Assembly (NCBI GenBank): GCA_029263395.1
Contig: JAJCXO010000238.1
Coordinates: 1-64,000 of the forward strand
Source: Acidobacteriota bacterium
GTDB taxonomy: Bacteria; Acidobacteriota; Thermoanaerobaculia; Multivoradales; J023
Direction: 5' to 3'
DNA length: 64,000 nucleotides
Notes under the pieces: generated by a model
The model's input: only the letters and a program-made list of their open reading frames with translations
What the model was told of the DNA's origin: nothing
Database searches by the model: none
Program-made: the position numbers and the translations under genes
Shown here: one piece after another, positions 1-9,700 of the stretch
How the letters are laid out: each line of letters starts with the position of its first letter
Numbering within the stretch: the first letter of the stretch is position 1

Positions 1-676
1 GTTCAAGGAGGGGATTCTGTACTTCTACGCTACCCATTTCTTGTACGACTCCCGCATCTTACACACCTTGAGTCGGTACCTCGATCGTAGGGGGGCCAGG
101 CTTTATAGCGACCTGTACTCGGAATTCGTGGAATTTTGCAAAGGGCAAGATGATGACCTAGTCAAGTTCTGGGAAGACTCGGTCGAGAATTCCACGTTCT
201 CAGATCTGTTCAACTATGGGACTGCGGTTCATACAGCTTTGCATTCCCAGCGTGACTCATCCGGTGAGTTAGTCCGTCGGTTCGTTTCGTCTCAGGACTG
301 GTGGCAGGATCCCTGTGCACGTTTTCTCTTTGAGATCGATACGCTGATCAAGCCTTATGTGTACAGCAATACTCCATTTCTCCAGGCGGACGAGCAGGAA
401 TTCGAGTACTTGAAAGTTTTGAAGGTTGATGGACGATGTTATGAAATCGAGGTGTTGGCTGAATATCGTTCGTTGCTGAACGAGTTCGTTCATGAAGATC
501 TCTCGGAGGCTGCGGGAGACGCATTTCGGATTAACCACCGGCGGGATCAGCACCCGTTCATGGAAGCACAAGGTCTCGAACACAATGCTGGCTATTGCCA
601 CGGGATGAGCCTGCGGATTGGCAACATCATGCCAACCTGGACTTCGCTAAGCCTACCTCTCGCTGCCTGTGGCTGA
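1..676 (+). CDS. C-terminal part of an unrecognised protein (5' end outside window)
   Basis: The reading frame is open from base 2 and ends at the TGA at 674-676, so the start lies upstream of the window. The visible part is about 224 residues and is acidic and aromatic-rich (for example EGILYFYATHFLYD near its beginning). I recognise no catalytic motif, membrane segment or signal sequence. It ends 82 bases before the first NRPS gene on the same strand, so it could belong to the biosynthetic operon, for example as the tail of a tailoring enzyme, but nothing seen proves this. The last 30 or so residues look unlike the rest, so a frameshift near the end is possible. No function is assigned. Confidence 0.55.
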   Translation, partial: FKEGILYFYATHFLYDSRILHTLSRYLDRRGARLYSDLYSEFVEFCKGQDDDLVKFWEDSVENSTFSDLFNYGTAVHTALHSQRDSSGELVRRFVSSQDWWQDPCARFLFEIDTLIKPYVYSNTPFLQADEQEFEYLKVLKVDGRCYEIEVLAEYRSLLNEFVHEDLSEAAGDAFRINHRRDQHPFMEAQGLEHNAGYCHGMSLRIGNIMPTWTSLSLPLAACG

Positions 677-758
677 TTGGACTCTTCGGAAACCAAGGCA
701 TCGAGATTCGATGTAGCCGTTCTCTGATTGGACGGACTTCTCAGGAATTACAGAAGAT
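677..758 (+). promoter_or_regulatory. Leader region before first NRPS gene
   Basis: This is the only gap before the NRPS operon. A 10-base direct repeat, CTGATTGGAC, occurs at 673-682 and 724-733. The first copy overlaps the stop codon of the upstream gene. No convincing -35/-10 pair is visible and the ribosome site before ATG 759 is weak (AGAAG). The repeat could be a regulator site or chance. Confidence 0.2.
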
Positions 759-3700
759 ATGAACAGCGCAGGCTTACCAGTCATTGCGAGAGATTTTTCA
801 ACTCTAGTCGAGATGCTCCAGGAACGAGCATCTCGCCATCCTGAGCGGATGGTTTATCGATTCCTCGATGATGAAGGGCAAGAGATCGCGACCGAGAGTT
901 ACGGTGGGTTGGACCTAGCTTCTCGGACGATCGGTTGCCAACTACAGGAGATGGGGCTCGCTGGAGAGCGGGCCCTTTTGCTCTTTCCGGCTGGTTTGGA
1001 TTTTCTGTCGGCGTTTTTTGGTTGTCTTTACGGAGGAGTGGTAGCCGTACCTGCAGATCTGCCTCGAAGGGTAAAGGGGGTGGTCAAGTTATTGACGATT
1101 ATCAACGACTGCGCCCCAACGGTATTGCTGACGAGTTCGTCGGTCTATCCACAGATCCAGTCGTTTGTTGCTCAAGCTCCGGCCTTCGCTGCACTGCGAG
1201 TTGTGGTCGTCGACGAGCTTTCGGGTGACCTCTCGGAAAGATGGCGAGATCCCGGGGTCGACGGTCGGGACTTGGCGTTTCTGCAATATACCTCGGGATC
1301 GACCAGCGCGCCGAAAGGTGTGATGGTCAACCATAGCCACTTGATTCACAACGAAGAAGCTATCGCTCGTGCTTTTCAGCATAGTGATGAGGTGCCCGAA
1401 GAGCTGGTTTATGTCAGCTGGCTGCCGTTGTTTCACGACATGGGGTTGATCGGAGCTGCTCTTCAGATTGCTTATGTCGGTGGGGTAGGTATTCTGATGG
1501 CGCCGATGACCTTCTTGCGCAGGCCACTCACGTGGCTCGAGACCATCAGCCGGTATCGTGCGAGAACGAGTGGTGCTCCAAACTTTGCTTACGAGCTGTG
1601 TTGTCGGAGGGTGTCGCCCGACCAACTGGCTAGCCTCGACCTATCCTCGTGGAAGGTGGCTTACAACGGGGCTGAACCGGTGCGGGCCGAAACTCTGGAG
1701 CGATTCGCAGCAACTTTCGAATCCTGTGGTTTTCAGCGCCAAGCGATGTATCCGTGTTACGGCTTGGCTGAGGCGACCCTGTTCGTTGCTGGTGGTACCG
1801 CGGATCAGGAGTCGGTTTTTGAAGCCGTTTCCGCTCTCGAGTTACGCCAACAGCGGATTACGGCACCAACTGCGGAAGCAGATCGCCGTGTTCTGGCGAG
1901 TTGCGGTGGGCCGCACCAAGAACAGCAGGTGCTAATCGTCAACCCGGAGACCCTGCTCCCTTGCCCAAGGGGGAGTGTCGGAGAAATCTGGGTTGCGGGA
2001 GACAGCGTAGCTGGTGGCTATTGGGGGCAACCGGAGACCACTGAAGAGGTTTTTATGGCCCAGCCCTTCGGTCACGACGTCGGCCTCTCCAGTGAGCGTT
2101 TTCTGCGCACTGGTGATCTAGGTTTCTTGCGTGTCGGTGAGACTGAAGAGCTTTTTGTGACCGGTCGTCGGAAAGATCTGATCATCATCAGAGGTCGCAA
2201 CCACTATCCTCAGGACATCGAGCTGACAGCAGAGAAAGCTCATGAGGCGCTGCGTCCAGGGTGTGGCGCGAGCTTCTCGGTGGACGTTGAAGGTGAAGAG
2301 CGCCTAGTCGTGGTCTACGAGCTAGGTCGGCGATACCTGAAGCTCGACCCGGTAGCTACCAGCAAGATTGCCGAGACGGTCCGCAAGGCGGTGTCAGAGT
2401 CCCACGAAGTGGCGGTTTACGATGTCGTATTGGTGCGGACTGGCAGTGTGCCAAAGACGTCGAGCGGCAAGATTCAGCGCTTCGCCTGCAGAACTGCTTA
2501 TCTCGATCGTGAGAGTGGGTTGCCGATTGTCCTGCGCAGTTCGGAGGCTTCACCAACCGTTGCGGATGGGGCACCGACAGAGGACACCGGAGTCGATCGA
2601 CAGGCGATTCTCGCCCTGGACGATGATGAACGTCTGCCGGTGCTGAAGTTCTGGCTGCGTCAGGAGGTCGCACGGGTCACTCGTCTACCTGCCAAGGACA
2701 TCGCGTCTGGTGATGCGTTGACCGCTCTTGGGCTCGACTCATTGGCGGCTGTAGATCTGAAGAGACGCTTGGAGGAGCAGCTCGGAATTCCCGTGTCTCT
2801 TACCCAACTGTTGAGAGGCTGTAGCCTGAAGGAGCTTGCGAAGAATCTGTTGGACGGGCTTGTGGGCGGTGCTGAACTGCCAGGGGTGCCACGGATCCAA
2901 CCTGGACAGAACGAACTCTGTTATCCGTTGTCTTACGGCCAAGGCGCGTTGTGGTTTCTATACCGTTTGACCGGTCGCGATGCTGCCTATCACGTCGCGG
3001 TTGCAGCCCAGATGAGAGCCTTGCCAGATCTTGGTGCGATAGGCCGTGCCTATACCGCCTTGGCGGAACGGCACCCTGTGCTGCGTTCTACGATTCATGG
3101 TCCGAGTGAGACATTCGATGTGCCCTGGCAGCAAGTGCATGCGGAGGCCAACATTGACTTGCGGAAGGTCGATTCAAGTGGCTGGAGCAAAGCGGAGCTC
3201 GAAGAGCAGTTACAGCACGACTTGCAGCGGCCGTTTGACTTGGACGAGGGGCCGCTGGTTCGTCTGACGTTGTTCACCGCTTCGGACACCGAGTATGTGG
3301 TCCTGCTGGTCCTCCATCACATCATTACGGATTTTTGGTCCCTTGAGATCCTAGCCGAAGAATTGGGGAAACTTTATGAGGCCGAAATCCTAGGCACCAA
3401 AACGGGCATGGTTTCGATGGAACTACCGCCGAAGTTTGCGTACAGCGACTATGTCAGATGGCAGCGAGAGTGGCTCGCTGATGAAGAAGGGGAGCGGCAG
3501 TGGTCCTACTGGCGAGATCGGCTCGGCGGCGCGCTGCCGGTGCTCGACTTGGCAAGCGATCGGCCGCGGTCCGCGGCGGGTAGTTATCGCGGTGCTTCCT
3601 TGGTTTCAGTATTGGGTAGTCAGGGTTTAGAGCGGCTGAAGGCCTTCTCGACGTCCCGAGACGTGACGCTCTACATGAGTTTACTGGCGGTATTCCAGAC

Positions 3701-6700
3701 CCTGCTGCATCGCTATACCGGCAAGCAAGATCTGTTGGTAGGGTCGCCGACTAATGGGCGCAGTGCGATTGGCCCGGATGCGCCGGCCACTGGATATTTT
3801 GTCAATTCCTTGGTGATGCGGGCGGATCTGTCGGCGGACCCGAGCTTCGAGTCTTACCTCACTCGGGTGCGTGATTCAGTAACGGCAGATTATGAGCAAC
3901 AGGATTACAGTTTGGCTCTTCTGGCTGAGCGTTTACAGCCAGACCGTGAGCCTGGCCGCTCTCCGCTATTCCAAGTGGCGTTCGCTTTGCAGAAGACGCG
4001 GCGTCCCGGCAATGACGCCTTGATGGCACTCGCTTTGCGTCAGCCTGGAACCAGGGTGCGGCTTGCAGGGCTCGAGCTGACGTCGTTTGGTTTCGAAGAC
4101 CGAACCACGCAGTACGACCTCGCCCTGGTGGCGGCGGAGTTGGAGGGTACGTTGTTGCTTTCCTGGCACCACAGCGTCGATCTATTTGACGCTGCCGGAG
4201 TCCATCGGATGACGGGGCACTTTCAACACTTGCTCGACGCTGTGGTCCAGAATCCCAGCTGTCGTCTTTCAGCGCTCCCATTGTTATCGGCTGCAGAGGA
4301 AAGTCAGCTCCTGGTCGAGTTCAATGCGACGCGTCATGATCTGCCTCCAGAGTCGGGAGTTCATCGGATTTTCGAGCACTGGGTGGAGCATGCTCCCGGA
4401 ACTCCAGCGGCAGTTTTCCGCGGTCAGTCTCTTACCTATGATCAAGTAAATCGCCAAGCCAATCGCGTTGCACGTTACTTGCAATCTTTGGGAGTCGGAC
4501 CCGAGATTCGAGTTGGGTTGTGCACCGGGCGCTCGCCGGATCTAGTTGTCGGGGCGTTGGCGATTTTGAAGGCCGGCGGTTCGTACGTACCGTTGGATCC
4601 GGCGTACCCGCCGGATCGTTTGGCTTGGACGATGGCGGACGCTGGTCTCAGTGTGTTGCTGACCCGCAGAGAGTATCTGGACGGTGTTCTGACAAAAGCT
4701 GTGCTAGCAGACCTTACGAAGATCTGTCTCGATCAGGAGGACGTTTCCGGCTATCGCGACGAGAACTTACAGGGCGAGATCGATCCAGAGAATGCCGCTT
4801 ATGTCATTTACACTTCGGGTTCTACCGGCCGACCGAAGGGAGTGACGATCTCCCATGCCGGGTTGTCCAACCTGGTCGCCTGGCACCGCCGAGTGTATGG
4901 ATTGACGGCGGAGGATCGGACCACTCAAGTAGCCTCTTCGGCCTTCGACGCTTGTGTCTGGGAGATCTGGCCGACGTTGGCATCGGGAGCTAGTCTCCAC
5001 CTGGCAGATGAGGCGGCCACGCGCTCAGCTGATCAGTTCGGGGAGTGGTTGGTCGCCGAGCAGGCAACGGTGTGTTTTCTGCCCACGCCCTTGGCAGAGG
5101 CGTTCTTGGCCCAGGAGCTGCCGCGAGGGCTGGCCTTGAGGGCCCTTCTGACTGGAGGCGACCGGCTGCGCTGGACGCCAGCAAACAGTCTGCCGTTCGA
5201 TTTGGTCAATCACTACGGGCCGACTGAATCGACGGTCGTCGCGACTGCTGGTCAGGTGATGTCTGAGGAGCGAGAGAAGCAGCGATTGCCTACGATTGGC
5301 AAGCCGATAGACAACACGACAATCTACTTACTCGATCGGGCTCTGCGACCGGTGCCTATGGGCGTGCCAGGCGAGCTGACGATCGGCGACAGTGGGTTGG
5401 CACGTGGCTATTTGAATCGTCCGGCACTGACGGCTGAGCGCTTCTTGCCTGATGCGTTCAGCCAACAGGTAGGAGCACGTCTTTACCGTACAGGAGATTT
5501 GGTGCGGTACCGCAGAAACGCCGACCTGGCGTTTCTGGGTCGTATCGACCACCAGCTGAAGATTCGGGGATTCCGGATCGAGCCAGGTGAGATCGAATCG
5601 CTGCTAAGCGAACATCCCGGTGTGCGTGACGCAGTGATCTTGGCGGCGACGATGCCTAGTGGTGAGCGGGCTCTGGTCGCTTGTATCGTACCGATTGAGG
5701 GTGTCGAACCGGACCTCAGCGAGTTGCGAGGCGATCTCAGAAAGCGCCTGCCGGAGCACATGGTTCCCGCTGCCTTCGTATGTCGCACCGCGTTGCCTTT
5801 GACCCCCAACGGGAAACTAGATCGCCAAGCATTGGCTCGCATCGTGCCCGAGTTGATTCGGGACGATCTGGCGGAGCACAAGGTACCCAAGACGCCGACT
5901 GAAGAGATTATTGCAGGCTCCTGGTCGCAACTGTTGGGCGTCGAGCGTGTCGGTCTCGACGACAACTTTTTCGAGCTTGGTGGGCACTCTTTGCTGGCCC
6001 ATCAGGCGTTGACGCGGATCCGCGAGACCTTCGTCGTCGACTTGGAAATGCGCGATTTGTTCGAGGCGCCGACGATCAAGGAGTTAGCAGCAAAGATCGA
6101 GGATCTACGCAAACAAGACAACGCGATGGCTACGGTGTTGCCATTGTCGCCGATCGCTAGAGACGCAAGTCGCGGCAACACTGCACCGCTATCGTTTGCT
6201 CAAGAGCGAATGTGGTTTCTGGAGCAGCTACATCCCGGTTCGTCACTGCACAACATTCCAGCAGTGTTTCGATTACGTGGCAGCCTCATACCCGACGCTC
6301 TGCAGCGAGCCCTGCACGAGTTGATCAGTCGACATGAGATCTTGCGCACCACCTTCTCTTCGGTTGGGGGGCAGCCTATGCAAGTGATCGAATCGCAGGC
6401 TCTGCCGAAATTCGAAGAACTCGACCTGAGTGATCTCGAGGGTGATGCTCTGGCCGCCCGGGTTGACGCCGAAATTAACCGGGAAGCGCTGGCGCCCTTC
6501 GATTTGGCCACTGGGCCTTTGTTGCGGATGCGCCTGTTGCGTTTGGAGGACCGAGAACACCTCCTGTTGATGAACATGCACCATATCGTGTCCGATGGCT
6601 GGTCGACGCGAATTATGGTTCGCGAGTTGGCAATGTTCTATCGCGCGTCGGCGAGCGGTTCGTATGCGCGCCTAGCAGAGTCGGCCCTGTCGCCTTTGCC

Positions 6701-9700
6701 GGAACCGAAGGTGCAATACGCCGACTTTGCGGCTTGGCAGCGCAGCTGGTTGAGTGGCGAAGTTTTGGCCAAGCAGTTGGACTACTGGTTGCAACACCTG
6801 CGGGGAGCGCCGACTCTGCTCGAACTGCCGACGGATCGACCTCGGCCAGCGAAGTTAGGCTTCGATGGGGCCCATCTGGGGTTCTCTATTCCTCGAGATC
6901 TATCGCTATCGCTCGAGGGCCTCAGCCTGAAGCAAGGGACAACCCTTTTCATGACGCTGTTGGGCGCGTTTGTCACGCTGCTACACCGCTATAGTGGTTG
7001 TACGGATATCGTGCTTGGCTCGCCGGTAGCCAATCGCAATCGATCGGAAATCGAAGAGTTGATTGGTCTGTTTGTCAACACGCTGGCCTTGCGCATCGAC
7101 CTGGCAGGGGATCCGAGTTTCAGTGTGGTACTCGAGCGCGTGCGTGAGGTAGCCCTCGGAGCCTACTCCCATCAAGACCTACCGTTCGAGAAGCTCGTGG
7201 ATGAGCTTGAACCGGAACGCAGCTTGAGCCATCTTCCGCTGGTCCAGATGATGTTTGTGCTCGGTAACGTTCCCTGGGAGGCCCTCGAGCTCGAGCTCCC
7301 AGGGGTGACGGCGAGTCTGGTAGCTCCGCCAAGCGTCACGTCGAGATTCGATCTGACGATGTGGCTGGAACAAAGCGCGGCCGGAATCCGCGCTGTGATC
7401 GAATACCGGACCGAACTCTTCGACTCGACGTCGATCCGTCGCCTCAGTCACCACTTCAATTGTCTACTCGACGGGATAGTTGCCGAACCCAGTCGAAGTC
7501 TCCAAACGTTGCCGCTGCTTACCGCTGCGGAACGCGGCCAGATCGAGCTGCAATGGAATGACACGGAGGGCGAGTTCTCGCAGGCGTGCTGTGCTCACGA
7601 GCTGTTTGAAACCCAGGTACAACGTCGCCCTGAACATCTGGCAGTGATTTTTGAAGACCAATGCTTGAGTTATGCGGAGTTGGATCGTAGGGCTAATCGA
7701 CTAGCAAACTACCTGCGCTCTCTTGGTGTGGGTCCCGAGGTTATCGTCGGCCTGAGTCTGGAGCGTTCCTTAGATCTGATCGTGGGGATGTTGGCCATCC
7801 TCAAAGCCGGTGGCGCGTTTCTGCCCCTCGATCCCAGCTACCCGCGCGAACGCTTGGAGTTCATGGTCGAAGATTCTGGCACTGAGATCCTACTCACGGA
7901 CGTGGCCGCGACCGTGTCGCTACCGTCGAACGGAAAGCAGCGAGTGTTACTCGATGCGAGCCATCGAGAGGTTAGCCACCATAGCGACGCGAGACCAGAC
8001 AGCGAGATCACCTCGCAGCACTTGGCCTATGTCATTTACACCTCCGGCTCGACAGGCAGGCCTAAAGGGGCGCTCCTGCGGCACCAAGGTTTGTCGAACC
8101 TGACGATGGCGCAATCGCGGATTTTCGCGACGCGGCCATCGGACCGGGTTATGCAGCTCTCATCCTTGAGCTTTGATGCTTCGGTGTTTGAGATTTTCTT
8201 GGCTTTTGCGGCGGGCGCCACACTACATCTGGCACGCCGTGAATCCCTGCTGGGTGATCAATTCGCAGACTTACTGAGCGAGCGAGCCATATCCACGTTG
8301 GTCATCCCGCCGTCTGTGCTGGCGAACTTGCCGGAGGTTGATCTGCCGGCCCTCCAGTGTATCGTCTGTGCTGGCGAGGCCCTGCCTGCCGGTCTCGCCG
8401 AGTATTGGAGTTGTGGTCGGCGTCTTTTCAACGCTTATGGCCCGACCGAAGCGACCATCTGGTCTTCTGTTCGTCGCTATCAAGGGAGCGGTTCACCAGA
8501 TATCGGTTACCCCATCCTCAACACGCGCCTTCACATATGGGGTCCCAGTCAGGCGATGCAACCGATGGGTGTCCCGGGTGAGCTTTGTATCTCCGGAGTC
8601 GGTTTGAGTCGCGGGTACATTGGCCGTCCTGGTTTGACGGCCGAGCGGTTTGTGCCAAATCCATGGGCGCTCGATGCTGGTGGTCGGTTTTACCTCAGTG
8701 GTGATGTGGCGCGTCTCTTGGCCGATGGTGGGGTCGACTTCCTGGGGCGTACCGATCATCAGGTCAAGATCCGTGGGTTCCGCATCGAGCCTGGGGAGAT
8801 AGAAGCGACGCTGCTACAACACCCCGGAATCCGAGAAGCGGCGGTGAAAGCTTGGCGTGGTGAACACGATCAGCGCTTGGTGGCCTACGCCGTCGAAGAT
8901 TCTCCGGGGACGACGACTCGCGCCGCCCTGCGTAGTTGGCTCGGTGAACGTTTGCCAGACTATATGGTGCCAGGGCTCTTCGTATTCCTCACCGAGATGC
9001 CGCTGTCACCCAGCGGCAAGGCGGATCATCAGAAGTTACCAGCGCCGGATCGGGTTCAGCTCGAAACTGATGGCATTAGCCAAGTGCCAATGACCCCAGT
9101 AGAAGAGTTGGTGGGGGCAGTGCTTGGAGAAGTTCTGGAAGTTGAGTCCGTCAGCGCTTCCGACAACTTCTTCGAGCTCGGCGGCCATTCCTTGCTGGCG
9201 ACCAAGGTGATTTCGCGGATTCGGTCAGTGTGTGGTGTTGATCTACCGGTGCGGAAGTTATTCGAGGCTCCGACGGTGGCGGATCTGGCGCTGGAAGTTG
9301 AACGAGCTCTCAGGGCAATTGGTGGCACACCGGCACCCTCGAGTATCGAGGCCTTGGCGCGGGCTAGTTCCGAATTGCCGCTGTCTTTTGCCCAGCAGCG
9401 CTTGTGGTTTGTAGATCAGATCGAACCCGACAGCTGGGCCTACAATTTGCCGACAGCCGTTCGTTGGTCGGGAACACTTTCCATACCGGCTCTCGAGTTT
9501 TCGGTGACCCGGGTGCTGGAACGTCACGAGACTCTGCGCACGAGCTTCCCGGCGGTCGGCGGCGAACCCGTTCTACAAGTGGCTGAACCGACCAAAATTA
9601 GTCTGCCGATCATCGATCTGAGTCACTTGTCCTCGGCGGATCAAGAGGTCTGGGTGAAGCGTCTCGGCATGCGAGAGGTTGAACAGCCTTTCGATCTGGC

